Shown: positions 15,965 to 24,429, counted from the stretch's first letter. The stretch: 32,351 nucleotides of DNA from Pelagibacteraceae bacterium (GCA_017639935.1 JAGFWP010000008.1:1-32351), one strand, 5' to 3'. Notes: generated from the letters alone by a model not told the origin. A program made the numbers and translations.

Positions 15965-16396
15965 ATGATTGAAAATTTTAATGGACCTATATACTTAATT
16001 CTTTTCCTAATTTTACTGTTGGGGAATGTATATTACGCTTACTGCACCTTGATAAATACAAAAAATTGGCTTGATAAATATGGTACACATCATTCTGCAG
16101 TTTTAATAACAAGAATTCTAGGATCTTTAATTTCAGGCTTTGTATTAATTGGTATTTATATATTATTTACTGGAACTGAGGGTACTTGGGCATATTTTGC
16201 AACAATGTTTATTGGTTTTGTAATAATGGCTATTATTGGTATTCATTTTGTAGAAGTTGATTATCCTAATAATTACAAAGGTAAAGAGGGATTTGAAAAC
16301 GTAGTAATAACTAAAGAAGGTTATATACCTGCTATAATATTTGCAATTGTAAATGCAATTATAATGTATGGTTTATCTGACAAAATCTACGCTTAA
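15965..16396 (+). CDS. Small polytopic membrane protein of unknown function
   Basis: I do not recognise this family. From the ATG at 15965 the protein has 143 residues with about four transmembrane helices: near 6-25, 45-70, 75-96 and 118-135. A polar loop, TKNWLDKYGTHHSA, follows the first helix, and HFVEVDYPNNYKGKEGFENV follows the third. There are no catalytic motifs. I reject the upstream GTG start of the ORF track because AGGTGG (15954-15959) overlaps it and sits 5 bases before the ATG. This is one of the few strong ribosome binding sites in the window, which suggests efficient translation. It appears to be a single-gene transcript, and its stop lies 3 bp from the end of convergent truA. 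Confidence 0.85.
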   Translation: MIENFNGPIYLILFLILLLGNVYYAYCTLINTKNWLDKYGTHHSAVLITRILGSLISGFVLIGIYILFTGTEGTWAYFATMFIGFVIMAIIGIHFVEVDYPNNYKGKEGFENVVITKEGYIPAIIFAIVNAIIMYGLSDKIYA

Positions 16397-16399
16397 TAA

Positions 16400-17137
16400 C
16401 TAATATTCTACTTTTAATAAATATAAACCTTGAGCAGGTGCCGTGGCGCCTGCTTTTGACCTATCTTGACTTGTAATTATATCTTTTACATCAGATAAAT
16501 TAAATTTACCCTTTCCAACTTCAACCAATGTGCCTACCATAATTCTTACTTGGGAATGGAGAAACGATTTTGCTGAAACATTTAGTATTATATGTTGATC
16601 ATTTGTTCGAATTGAACAACTTTGGATTGTTTTTATAGATGAAGATGATTGACAATCAATAGAACGAAATGCGTTAAAATCGTGTTTGCCTAAAAAAATT
16701 GAAGCTGCTTCTTTCATTGCATCTATATTCAATTTTTTAAAGACTCCCCAAGTCAGATTTTTATTATAAGTTAATGGTGCACGCCTATTTATTATTAAAT
16801 ATTCATAAGTTCTAAGCTTGGCGGAAAATCTTGCATGAAAATCATCATTGACTTCCTTCGCGTCTAAAATAGCAATTGGCAACGGTCTTAAATGCTGATT
16901 GATACCGTCACGAATGTTATCCAATGAAATATTTTTTGATAATTCAAAATGGGCAACTTGTCCTTTTGCATGTACGCCAGAATCTGTTCGGCCTGCTCCA
17001 AATACATTTACATTTTCTGATGTTATTTTTTTTATAGCACCTTCTAGTGATAATTGAATGGAAGGGCCATTCTCTTGTTTTTGCCATCCAACAAAATTAG
17101 TGCCATCATATTCAATTGTTATTTTATATTTAGCCAT
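16400..17137 (-). CDS. truA: tRNA pseudouridine(38-40) synthase
   Basis: TruA isomerises uridines 38-40 of the tRNA anticodon arm to pseudouridine. The 245-residue protein shows the catalytic motif GAGRTDSGVHAKGQVAHFEL (47-66) with nucleophile Asp52. It also has the N-terminal YDGTNFVGWQKQ strand, the FHARFSAKLRTYEY segment and the SFLHSQVRIMVGTLVEVGKG motif. The ending, APAQGLYLLKVEY, is standard. It overlaps fmt by 8 bp and is last in the dnaX-to-truA run. Confidence 0.97.
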   Translation of the reverse strand: MAKYKITIEYDGTNFVGWQKQENGPSIQLSLEGAIKKITSENVNVFGAGRTDSGVHAKGQVAHFELSKNISLDNIRDGINQHLRPLPIAILDAKEVNDDFHARFSAKLRTYEYLIINRRAPLTYNKNLTWGVFKKLNIDAMKEAASIFLGKHDFNAFRSIDCQSSSSIKTIQSCSIRTNDQHIILNVSAKSFLHSQVRIMVGTLVEVGKGKFNLSDVKDIITSQDRSKAGATAPAQGLYLLKVEY

Positions 17138-18056
17138 TTATTTTCTGACCAACTTCAAAGGCAAAGCCTTTTAAAAATTCTCCTATTTTCATTGATTTTT
17201 TACCTTCTCGTTGAATGATTTCAGGAATAATGATGCCATTTTTACATCCAATATGAAACTGTCTGTTTATTATGGTAGATGTTTCGGCTTCACATGTTTT
17301 CATTAAACACTTAATAATATTAAAGCGCTCATTATTAACAGTAAACCAAGCTGATGGCTTAGGAGCAAAAGCCTTTATTTGATTATAAACCGTATTTATT
17401 TCATTATTAAAATTAATTCTTCGGAGTTCCGGAGTAATCTTTTTTGCATAAGTCGCATAAGTTTCGTCTTGTTTTTGCAATGAGATTTTTTTATCCAACA
17501 AATCTGGCAAAGTATTAATTAATAATAAAGTTCCAAGAATGTTTAGTTCAGATGTTAAATTTCCTTTATTAATATTTTTATTAATGTTTATTTCCTGGGT
17601 TGCAATAATTGGTCCTGCATCAAGTTTTTCCTCTAATAAAAAAATACTTACACCTGTTATTTCGTCCCCATTTAGGATAGCATGCTCAATGGGGGCTGCA
17701 CCTCGCCATTTAGGTAGTAAAGAAGCATGAATATTGATACATCCATAATGAGGAATCTGAAGAATGCTCTTTGGAAGTAATAACCCGTACCCCATAATAA
17801 CAACAAGATCAGGTTTAAGTTTCTTTATTTCATTTGTACTCTCAAACGATGCTAAATTCTTTGGGTGATAAACCGGAATATTGTACTCTAAAGATAATGT
17901 ATGTACTGGAGATTTTTTTATCAACATACCTCGTCCTTGTTTTCGTGGGGGCTGAGTGTAAGTAGCTATGATATTATATTGATGATCAATTAAAGATTGT
18001 AAATAAACCTTAGAGATTTCAGGCGTGCCCATAAATACAATACGCTCCTGACGCAT
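17130..18056 (-). CDS. fmt: Methionyl-tRNA formyltransferase
   Basis: Fmt formylates initiator Met-tRNA with 10-formyltetrahydrofolate. The 308-residue protein has MGTPEIS near the N-terminus, the folate-site segment CINIHASLLPKWRGAAPIEH with Asn108 and His110, and LDAGPI with Asp146. These form the expected N-H-D catalytic triad. A C-terminal anticodon-side domain carries FAPKPSAWF. The start shares TAATG with the def stop, and the stop overlaps truA by 8 bp. The def-fmt pairing is the usual functional couple: one adds and the other removes the formyl group. Confidence 0.97.
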   Translation of the reverse strand: MRQERIVFMGTPEISKVYLQSLIDHQYNIIATYTQPPRKQGRGMLIKKSPVHTLSLEYNIPVYHPKNLASFESTNEIKKLKPDLVVIMGYGLLLPKSILQIPHYGCINIHASLLPKWRGAAPIEHAILNGDEITGVSIFLLEEKLDAGPIIATQEININKNINKGNLTSELNILGTLLLINTLPDLLDKKISLQKQDETYATYAKKITPELRRINFNNEINTVYNQIKAFAPKPSAWFTVNNERFNIIKCLMKTCEAETSTIINRQFHIGCKNGIIIPEIIQREGKKSMKIGEFLKGFAFEVGQKING

Positions 18057-18568
18057 TAAACCTCCCCCATCTTTTTTAACTTTTGAACACGTTTGATAAT
18101 CATATTACGTTTAAGAGAAGAAAGATAATCCACAAACAGTTTTCCTGATAAATGATCAATTTCATGTTGAAGCACGCGTGCTTCATATCCATTTTTTTCT
18201 CCCTTAATAATTTTATTTTTTTCATTTGTATATTCAATTTCAATAGAAGCTGGTCTTTCTATTTCAACAAATTGTTTGGGGAAAGATAAACATCCTTCTT
18301 CCATCACCACTGTCTCTTCAGAATATGATTTGATACTAGGGTTAAACAACGCATATACTTTTTCTGTTTCTTTTTCATAATCCTGAATATTAACAGTAAT
18401 TATTTTTTGTAATATGCCAATTTGATTTGCAGCCAATCCTACTCCAGGTGCTCTTTTCATTATTTCAATCATTTTTTTTGAAATAATAATTTCCTTTTCG
18501 GTTACTTTGTCGATTGTTTGAGTGTGTTGACGTAATTTTGGATGGGGAACAAAAAGTATTTTTTCCAT
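18056..18568 (-). CDS. def: Peptide deformylase
   Basis: Def removes the N-terminal formyl group from nascent proteins and is a metal-dependent (usually iron) enzyme. Three motifs are present: GVGLAANQIG (42-51), EEGCLSFP (90-97) with ligand Cys93, and QHEIDH (134-139) with ligands His135 and His139 and catalytic Glu136. The ORF track starts at 18625, but I use the ATG at 18568. The family N-terminus (MEKILFVPHPKLRQHTQ) begins there, and the longer form would overlap recR by 47 bp. The result is 170 residues, normal for the family. No clear ribosome binding site is seen. Confidence 0.94.
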   Translation of the reverse strand: MEKILFVPHPKLRQHTQTIDKVTEKEIIISKKMIEIMKRAPGVGLAANQIGILQKIITVNIQDYEKETEKVYALFNPSIKSYSEETVVMEEGCLSFPKQFVEIERPASIEIEYTNEKNKIIKGEKNGYEARVLQHEIDHLSGKLFVDYLSSLKRNMIIKRVQKLKKMGEV

Positions 18569-18578
18569 AAAAAAATTA

Positions 18579-19175
18579 TTATATTTTTTTTCTAGATTGA
18601 AATGCCGCATTAAGAGTGTTTTCATCTAAATAATGAACCTCACCTCCCATAGGCACACCTTGGGCTAGCCTTGTTACATATAAATCTTCAATTGATTCCA
18701 ATTTATCTGCAATGACATGACTTGTTGTTTGACCTTCGATAGTAGTACTAAGGGCAAGAATCACCTCTTTGACACTTTGTTTTTTAATTCGTTGAATCAG
18801 TTTTGTTATATTGAGATCATCAGTGCCTATGCCGTTAATAGCAGATAGTGATCCTCCCAATACATGATAAGAGCCACGATAAAAACCAATTCGTTCAAAT
18901 GTCCACAAATCTGACAAATCTTCAACAACGCAAATAGTTTGTCTGTCCCTTTTTACATCAAGGCATAAAGAGCAAGGTGAGATAGTATCAATATTTCCAC
19001 ATATCTCGCAATTAATTATTTTTTGATTGGCTTCTTGAAGAGATTGAACTAGGGGTAATAAGGATCGTTCTTTATTTTTTAATAAATATAAAACAATCCG
19101 CTGCGCTGATCGTCTTCCTAAACCTGGCAATTTAGAAATTTCATTAATAAGTTTATCAATTTCAGAATTCGTCAT
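18579..19175 (-). CDS. recR: Recombination mediator RecR
   Basis: RecR works with RecF and RecO to load RecA on gapped DNA. The 198-residue protein has an N-terminal helix-hairpin-helix (LPGLGRRSAQR, 16-26). A four-cysteine zinc finger follows, with Cys56, Cys59, Cys68 and Cys71 (CEICG ... PCSLC). The Toprim domain opens ICVVEDLSDL. A Walker-like C-terminal segment has LAQGVPMGGEVHYLD. It lies 12 bp after ybaB in the conserved dnaX-ybaB-recR order, found in many bacteria. Confidence 0.97.
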   Translation of the reverse strand: MTNSEIDKLINEISKLPGLGRRSAQRIVLYLLKNKERSLLPLVQSLQEANQKIINCEICGNIDTISPCSLCLDVKRDRQTICVVEDLSDLWTFERIGFYRGSYHVLGGSLSAINGIGTDDLNITKLIQRIKKQSVKEVILALSTTIEGQTTSHVIADKLESIEDLYVTRLAQGVPMGGEVHYLDENTLNAAFQSRKKI

Positions 19176-19187
19176 TGGATATTTCGT

Positions 19188-19511
19188 TTAGAAAGGAAGT
19201 TTCATGCCCGGTGGCAAGGGAATGCCTCCCGTGACGCTCTTCATCTCTTCTTGAGCTGCCGCTTCTCCTTTTTGTTTGGCATCGTTAACAGCTGCCACAA
19301 TTAAATCCTCAGTGATTTCTTTCTCTTCTTGTTTCATTAAAGAATCGTCAATTGATATGTGTTTGATTTCTCCTTTTGCGGTTGAAATTACCTTAACCAT
19401 TCCGCCCCCCGATGATCCTTCTACTTCAATTGAGTTTAGTTTTTCTTGTGCTTCTGACATTTTTTTCTGCAATTGTTGTGCTTGCTTCATCATATTATCA
19501 ATATTAACCAT
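19188..19511 (-). CDS. ybaB: Nucleoid-associated protein YbaB/EbfC
   Basis: YbaB/EbfC proteins are small dimeric DNA-binding proteins with tweezer-like helices. The 107-residue protein has the family N-terminus MVNIDNMMKQAQQLQKKMSE, the glycine-rich GSSGGGMVKV turn, and the C-terminal ending GGIPLPPGMKLPF. It shares one base with the dnaX stop and precedes recR by 12 bp. Its fixed position between dnaX and recR supports the assignment. Confidence 0.96.
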   Translation of the reverse strand: MVNIDNMMKQAQQLQKKMSEAQEKLNSIEVEGSSGGGMVKVISTAKGEIKHISIDDSLMKQEEKEITEDLIVAAVNDAKQKGEAAAQEEMKSVTGGIPLPPGMKLPF

Positions 19512-21220
19512 TATTTTTCCTTTATTGATTGTTGAATGTCTTTGTTTGCAATTGTTTCATCTAAAGTTTCTCGAATATCAGTTATGGAATGAATCTTAAC
19601 GCCAGGATATTTATTTAAAATTTGTTTAATTTGGGGATCGTTCTTCATAATTTCAATTTCTTTTTGTTGGGCTAATAAATCTTCTTCATATAATGTTTTA
19701 CCAATATTACTGCTGGATGTGCTTACTTGCCAGATTCTGCCTGTCCATTTCGATATATATTTAGCAATCGTTCTGCAAAAATGTGGATCAACAATAGATT
19801 CTGAATTTATAACAATCTCACCTTCTTTAAAAGATACAAGTTTAACTTTGTTATACAAATAAGTATGTAACATACCTTCTTTTTTTTGATAAAATAAATC
19901 AACAAATTGTCTAAATGATTTAACAAGAACAGAATTAGACAACTTTGCTACGTTATCAGCTTGATCATTGTCTTCAATCTCAATAACTTTATTTATTGTC
20001 GCCGGAGTTTCATTGTTAGGTGATTTGATCTTAATTGATTCATTCTTATGTTTTTTTTCTTCAATATTGTCAGATATTTTTTTTACTAAATCATCAGGAG
20101 AAGGGCCTTCATATAAATAAATCAAACGTACAATAAGCATTTCTCCATGTTGAAAAAGATGAAAACCAGATTGCAATTCTTGATAACCTTTAAACAAAAC
20201 TTGCCAAACTATTCCAAGTGAAGACATTGAAATCTTTTCCGCCATCTTCGCCCCCTTGCTTCTTTCAAGTTCTGGTATATGAATGTCATCTTTAATGTCA
20301 GGTGAAATTTTTATTTTTGTCAGAAAATGAGTAACTTTGAGTAACTCATCAAAAATCATCAAAACATCTGCGCCAGCTCGATAAATTTTATTATATATTT
20401 TGAGAGAAGTCTTAGCATCCCCACTAAATATCGCATTCAAAAGATCGAAAATATTATCCCGGTCTGCCAATCCCAACATTGATATAATGGTATCTGTTGT
20501 AATCTGATCTTTCGCATTAGCTATAGCTTGATCAAACAAACTTAATCCATCACGAACTGATCCATCTGCAGCACGGATAATTAATGCAATTGCTTCTTTA
20601 TTAATATTAATTCTTTCTTTATCAGCAATATTATTCAAATGTGCAATCAGATTATCTGCTTCTATGCGATGTAAATCAAACCGCTGACACCGTGAAATAA
20701 TTGTGATTGGTATTTTTTTTACCTCTGTTGTGGCAAAAATAAATTTTATATGTGGTGGTGGCTCTTCTAATGTTTTTAATAACGCATTAAATGCGTTTTT
20801 GGAGAGCATATGTACCTCATCAATAATAAATATTTTATATTCGCAGTTAACTGGCTTGTATTTTACGTTATCAATAATCTCACGAATATCATCAACGCCT
20901 GTTCTGCTAGCAGCATCCATTTCAATAACATCAATGTTATGATCTCCACGAATAGAAATACATGATTTACACTTACCGCAAGGCTCGCATGATTCAGGTG
21001 GACGCGCTTCACAATTCAAACTCATCGCTATCAATCTTGCCGTTGTAGTTTTACCAACCCCCCTTACACCTGTTAGTAAATACGCATGGGCTATACGGTT
21101 GTTTATTATAGAGTTTTTTAGGGTTTGAACCAAAGTCTCTTGGCCAATCAAATTGCCAAAAGTTTGTGGTCGATATTTTCTCGCTAAAACTCTGTATTCT
21201 TGTTTAGTATTTTTGTTCAT
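19511..21220 (-). CDS. dnaX: DNA polymerase III subunit tau/gamma
   Basis: DnaX is the AAA+ motor of the clamp loader, and its C-terminal tau part ties polymerase to helicase. The 569-residue protein has Walker A GVRGVGKTTTARL (51-63), a cysteine cluster (70-87: C..CEPCGKCKSC), Walker B DEVHML, and SRC near 176 as the arginine-finger region (TIISRCQRFD). A low-complexity Lys/Glu/Asn linker (about 375-420) separates it from the tau C-terminus. Two A8 runs in this linker are annotated separately as a possible gamma-producing slippage site. The start ATG follows the SRP RNA by 14 bases, with no Shine-Dalgarno. Confidence 0.97.
   Translation of the reverse strand: MNKNTKQEYRVLARKYRPQTFGNLIGQETLVQTLKNSIINNRIAHAYLLTGVRGVGKTTTARLIAMSLNCEARPPESCEPCGKCKSCISIRGDHNIDVIEMDAASRTGVDDIREIIDNVKYKPVNCEYKIFIIDEVHMLSKNAFNALLKTLEEPPPHIKFIFATTEVKKIPITIISRCQRFDLHRIEADNLIAHLNNIADKERININKEAIALIIRAADGSVRDGLSLFDQAIANAKDQITTDTIISMLGLADRDNIFDLLNAIFSGDAKTSLKIYNKIYRAGADVLMIFDELLKVTHFLTKIKISPDIKDDIHIPELERSKGAKMAEKISMSSLGIVWQVLFKGYQELQSGFHLFQHGEMLIVRLIYLYEGPSPDDLVKKISDNIEEKKHKNESIKIKSPNNETPATINKVIEIEDNDQADNVAKLSNSVLVKSFRQFVDLFYQKKEGMLHTYLYNKVKLVSFKEGEIVINSESIVDPHFCRTIAKYISKWTGRIWQVSTSSSNIGKTLYEEDLLAQQKEIEIMKNDPQIKQILNKYPGVKIHSITDIRETLDETIANKDIQQSIKEK
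20051..20084 (-). other. Two A8 runs in dnaX, possible frameshift/slippage site for gamma
   Basis: On the coding strand, A8 runs occur at 20084-20077 (codons 379-382, GTA AAA AAA ATA) and 20058-20051 (codons 388-390, GAA AAA AAA). A -1 slip at the first gives Asn-Ile-stop, and at the second Thr-stop. Either would make a product of about 383-391 residues holding the AAA+ core and domain III, similar in layout to E. coli gamma. DnaX slippage is established in E. coli (ribosomal) and Thermus (transcriptional). Here it is inferred, and A-runs are common in this AT-rich genome. Confidence 0.4.
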
Positions 21221-21234
21221 AACAAATAAAATTT

Positions 21235-21328
21235 ATGGAAGGTATAAGTGACCCGAATAAGCTTGGTACAGCTGCTTCTTCTCAGATCTGACTGGATTAG
21301 CAAGTTATTCGCCCACTTAACCTTCCAT
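21235..21328 (-). ncRNA. ffs: Signal recognition particle 4.5S RNA (small bacterial type)
   Basis: The minus strand here reads as a roughly 94-nt hairpin. The outer arms ATGGAAGGT and ACCTTCCAT pair perfectly, followed by AAGTG/CACTT, CGAATAA/TTATTCG and CTTG/CAAG. The apex CAGATCTGAGAAGAAGCAGC matches the SRP helix 8 signature: a GNRA tetraloop (GAGA) closed by TCT/AGA, then the CAGA against AGCA internal loop bound by Ffh. A TATATT five bases upstream (21333-21338) is a candidate -10. dnaX begins 14 bases downstream, so the RNA may be cut out of a longer transcript. The ffs-dnaX neighbourhood is also known from other bacteria, such as Bacillus. The exact ends are estimated. Confidence 0.93.
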
Positions 21329-21382
21329 TAGCAATATAACATTATCTAATAGAAAGACATACTCTGAGTTGATAAAATTTGA

Positions 21383-22225
21383 TTATTTTTTTCTAAAATC
21401 AGACATTTTATAAACACCTAGAATATCAAAATGCTTACAAAAAAATTTCATTTCATCAATGGCAAGTTTAACAGCATCATTTTCAGGATGTCCTTCAAAA
21501 TCAATATAAAACTGCGCAACATCAAAACCCTGAGGATGAACGTAGCTTTCTAACTTTGTAATATTGACACCATTGCTAGCAAAACCTCCAAGGGACTTAT
21601 ACAGAGCGGCAGGTATGCTTCTAACCTGAAAAACAAGTGTGGTCATTAAATCTTTTTCACTTACATCCACAAAAGACATTTTTGTTGACATTATAAGAAA
21701 ACGAGTAACATTGTTATTTGCATCTTGAAAATTTGATTTAATAATTTTCAAATTATATATCCTAGCAGCCAAATCAGAGGCTATAGCCGCATCTTCTTTG
21801 TTATTCAATTCTGATACCATTTTAGCTGCTCCTGCTGTATCTGCAGCAACTATCATATCTTTATTATATTTAATTAAATTTTTTCGACACTGAGTAATTG
21901 CTTGTTCATGGCTATGTACTCGCCTAATAGTATTTATAGAAGCATCTGGTGGAGCTAGTAAACAATGATTTACTTCTAAGAAATATTCACCAATAATTGT
22001 TAATTTTGAATTAGGAATTAAATGATGCGTGTCAGCAACTCTCCCGGCTTTAGAATTTTCAATTGGCACAAGTGCAATATTTGCATTACCATCTCGAACG
22101 CAGTCAAACATTTCTTCAAATGTTTTACAAGCTATAGAACTAGCCTCTGGATAAATTCTTTTTCCTGCTAATTCACTGTATGCCCCATTAACGCCCTGAA
22201 ACGAAAAAGAATTAATTGTATTCAT
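21383..22225 (-). CDS. pheA: Prephenate dehydratase with ACT domain
   Basis: This enzyme converts prephenate to phenylpyruvate in phenylalanine synthesis. The 280-residue protein is the monofunctional type, without a chorismate mutase domain. The N-terminal catalytic part begins SFQGVNGAYSELAG and contains VPIENSKAGRV. The TRF signature (NNVTRFLIMS, near residue 170) carries the catalytic Thr. The C-terminal ACT domain (about 190-270) has the LESYVHPQGFDVAQFYIDFEG segment, so feedback by phenylalanine is likely. Its start overlaps the kdsB stop by 4 bp. Confidence 0.95.
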   Translation of the reverse strand: MNTINSFSFQGVNGAYSELAGKRIYPEASSIACKTFEEMFDCVRDGNANIALVPIENSKAGRVADTHHLIPNSKLTIIGEYFLEVNHCLLAPPDASINTIRRVHSHEQAITQCRKNLIKYNKDMIVAADTAGAAKMVSELNNKEDAAIASDLAARIYNLKIIKSNFQDANNNVTRFLIMSTKMSFVDVSEKDLMTTLVFQVRSIPAALYKSLGGFASNGVNITKLESYVHPQGFDVAQFYIDFEGHPENDAVKLAIDEMKFFCKHFDILGVYKMSDFRKK

Positions 22226-22950
22226 AATTTGTTTTTTATAATATTTTCAACATTGATTAAATCTTTTTTAGTGTCTACACTAATCGGAACATCTTTTACA
22301 TAACTAACACCGATTGTCATTCTTGCATCTAAGGCGCGCCATTGCTCCAATTTATGATTTAATTCATTAATGCTTGGAGTTAATGTTATAAATTTCTTCA
22401 ATGTTTCATAGCGAAAACTATAAATACCAACGTGATGATATACTTCATCGTAAGTTACTTTTGAAGATTTAAAAAAATCAAAAGCTTTCCCAATAGTATT
22501 TTTTTTGATCCAATCAATTCTTACCTTTGTTACATTTGAATCATTTTTTTGATAATCCTTTAATTCTGTTGCCAAAGTTCCCATATCAAATCCTTGTAAC
22601 AGTGGTGTGTTAACTTTAACAATATCAAAAGGATCGATAATAGGCATGTCCCCTTGTAGATTTATTATACTATCAAACTCACTGATATTATCTTTATTTT
22701 TTATTGCCTCAAATATTCTATCTGTTCCTGAAGGAAGATTTGGATCTGTAAGAATAGCTTTGCCCCCCAAAGACATTATACATTCTAAAACTTCCTTTTC
22801 AGAACAAGCAACAATGACCTCGCCCAGATTAGATGCCATAGCTTGTTCCCAGACTCTTTGTATCATAGGTTTTCCGCAAATAAGTGCCATAGGTTTGTTA
22901 GGAAACCTTAAAGAAGCCATTCTAGCGGGAATTAAAATAAGTGTATTCAT
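22222..22950 (-). CDS. kdsB: 3-deoxy-manno-octulosonate cytidylyltransferase
   Basis: KdsB activates Kdo as CMP-Kdo for lipopolysaccharide inner core synthesis. The protein of 242 residues has the nucleotide-binding N-terminus LIPARMASLRFPNKPMALIC, then KPMIQRVWEQA, NLQGDMPIIDP (metal-binding Asp), YHHVGIYSFRYETL and a C-terminal LEQWRALDARMTIGV. These are standard family segments. The ORF-track start is a TTG; I use the ATG one codon later. It is divergent from the cytochrome c gene across about 90 bp and couples to pheA. Its presence argues for Kdo-containing LPS. Confidence 0.96.
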   Translation of the reverse strand: MNTLILIPARMASLRFPNKPMALICGKPMIQRVWEQAMASNLGEVIVACSEKEVLECIMSLGGKAILTDPNLPSGTDRIFEAIKNKDNISEFDSIINLQGDMPIIDPFDIVKVNTPLLQGFDMGTLATELKDYQKNDSNVTKVRIDWIKKNTIGKAFDFFKSSKVTYDEVYHHVGIYSFRYETLKKFITLTPSINELNHKLEQWRALDARMTIGVSYVKDVPISVDTKKDLINVENIIKNKL

Positions 22951-23043
22951 CAAATTTATGTTACAATTGGGATGAAAAATCTAATCAATAAAAAGTTTTG
23001 AGTAGTATTCATTAAAGTAAAAAATCTATATATATCTTTTAGC

Positions 23044-23592
23044 ATGTCTGGATTTGAAATTAATAAAATACTTGCTTCTATCCTAGTAGCAATAATTATT
23101 TTCGTAATTATCGGTTTTGTGGGAAACTTTATTGCTAAGATAAACTATAATGAATCACTGGTTAAGGCATATAAAATAGACTTGCCTGAAACTTCTACTG
23201 ATTCTACTATGCAAAAAACTACAGATAATGAAATGGATGAGTCTATATCTTCTTTATTAGCCAGTGCTTCGCTTGCAAAGGGTGAAAAAATTTTTAATAA
23301 ATGTGGAGCTTGTCACAACTATAAAAAAGGCAGCAAATCAAAAATTGGCCCTAACTTGTGGGATTTAATTAATAGACAAAAAGCCAGCGTGAGTGGTTTT
23401 GCCTATTCAAAAGCTCTATCTGAATATGGTGGAAAATGGACTTTTGAAGAGCTGGATGAATTTCTTTATAAGCCAAAGGAATATATTAGTGGAACAAAAA
23501 TGATCTTCTTAGGTTTAAATAATGTTCGAGATCGTGCTAATCTTATGTTGTGGTTAAGACAACAGTCCGATAATCCTATTCCCCTACCATAA
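23044..23592 (+). CDS. cycM: Membrane-anchored cytochrome c (CycM type)
   Basis: This is a class I c-type cytochrome that probably carries electrons to a terminal oxidase at the periplasmic face of the inner membrane. The 182-residue protein has one N-terminal anchor helix (about 9-30) and a 45-residue acidic, Ser/Thr-rich linker. A haem domain follows, with CGACH (Cys87, Cys90, His91) and the axial Met153 in SGTKMIF. The segments GPNLWDLINRQKA and YSKAL are typical of mitochondrial-like alphaproteobacterial cytochromes. The anchor acts as an uncleaved signal. It heads a plus-strand run with hisN 21 bp downstream. The gene symbol is by analogy. Confidence 0.88.
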   Translation: MSGFEINKILASILVAIIIFVIIGFVGNFIAKINYNESLVKAYKIDLPETSTDSTMQKTTDNEMDESISSLLASASLAKGEKIFNKCGACHNYKKGSKSKIGPNLWDLINRQKASVSGFAYSKALSEYGGKWTFEELDEFLYKPKEYISGTKMIFLGLNNVRDRANLMLWLRQQSDNPIPLP

Positions 23593-23613
23593 TAATTTCT
23601 TTGTATCGATATT

Positions 23614-24396
23614 ATGACTTTAAAAAATCCAATGGATGAATTTATATCTTTTGCAAACATCCTAGCAGATGAATCTGCCAAAGTTGTAATGGAATATTTT
23701 CGACAAACTTTTACAATAGAGAATAAAGATGATGATACCCCTGTTACAATTGCAGATAAAAAATCAGAATTAAAAATCAGAGAATTAATTAATAAAGCCT
23801 ATCCAAATCATGGAATTTTAGCTGAAGAGTTTGATAATACAAATCTTAACTCCGAGTATATTTGGGTAATTGATCCAATTGATGGCACAAGAAGTTTTAT
23901 CGCAGGACACAAAGATTTTGGGACACTTATTGCTCTTTTATATAAAAAAAAACCTGTATTAGGAATAATCAATTGTCCGGCTCATAATGAAAGATGGATC
24001 GGTGTCGAAAATCAAATAACAACGCTTAATGGAAAAAATATAAAAACTTCTTCAAAAAAATCAATCGAAGATTGTTATACAATTACTACTGGCCTTTACT
24101 TGGAAGATGAAACATTTAGAAATGGTTTTGAGAATATTATTAAAAAATCAAAATATTATATATTTGGAGGAGATTGTTATATGTACGGTATGCTTTCTTC
24201 AGGTTTGGTTGATATAGTTGTTGAAGATACTCTTAAGGCACATGACTATATGGCGTTAGTGCCAGTAATTCAAGGCGCTGGAGGAGTAATAACTGACAAA
24301 TATAACAATCCAATTACTTTGGACTCAGATGGTAGCGTACTAGCTACGGCCAATTCGCTTATACACAAACAAGCAATAAGTATGATTAATTTATAA
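23614..24396 (+). CDS. hisN: Histidinol-phosphatase, inositol-monophosphatase family
   Basis: This is a Mg-dependent phosphatase of the IMPase fold, and its pattern is closest to HisN, which dephosphorylates histidinol phosphate in histidine synthesis. The 260-residue protein shows ILAEEF (metal Glu), IDPIDGTRSFIAGHKDFGTL (the DPIDGT metal site with the HisN-like RSF variant) and CPAHNERWIGV. It also has the late KAHDYMALVPVIQGAGGVIT, in which Asp binds metal. No other his genes are here, so a broader inositol-phosphate or 3'-phosphoadenosine phosphatase role is possible. The second Met (residue 7) is an alternative start. Confidence 0.85.
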   Translation: MTLKNPMDEFISFANILADESAKVVMEYFRQTFTIENKDDDTPVTIADKKSELKIRELINKAYPNHGILAEEFDNTNLNSEYIWVIDPIDGTRSFIAGHKDFGTLIALLYKKKPVLGIINCPAHNERWIGVENQITTLNGKNIKTSSKKSIEDCYTITTGLYLEDETFRNGFENIIKKSKYYIFGGDCYMYGMLSSGLVDIVVEDTLKAHDYMALVPVIQGAGGVITDKYNNPITLDSDGSVLATANSLIHKQAISMINL

Positions 24397-24429
24397 TAAC
24401 TAAAATTTAAGAAAAAGTTTATATTGGTT

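Noticed and set aside
16640-16665. A second FNR-like site inside truA (near gattgacaatcaa)
   Set aside because: The left half-site does not match TTGAT at the required spacing and it lies within coding sequence.
19276-19599. Plus-strand 107-residue ORF across ybaB and dnaX
   Set aside because: It is antisense to two clear genes, so its Ser/Phe-rich sequence is a by-product of their codons.
22607-22975. Plus-strand 122-residue ORF antisense to kdsB
   Set aside because: It covers the kdsB N-terminal motifs on the opposite strand and has no recognisable feature.
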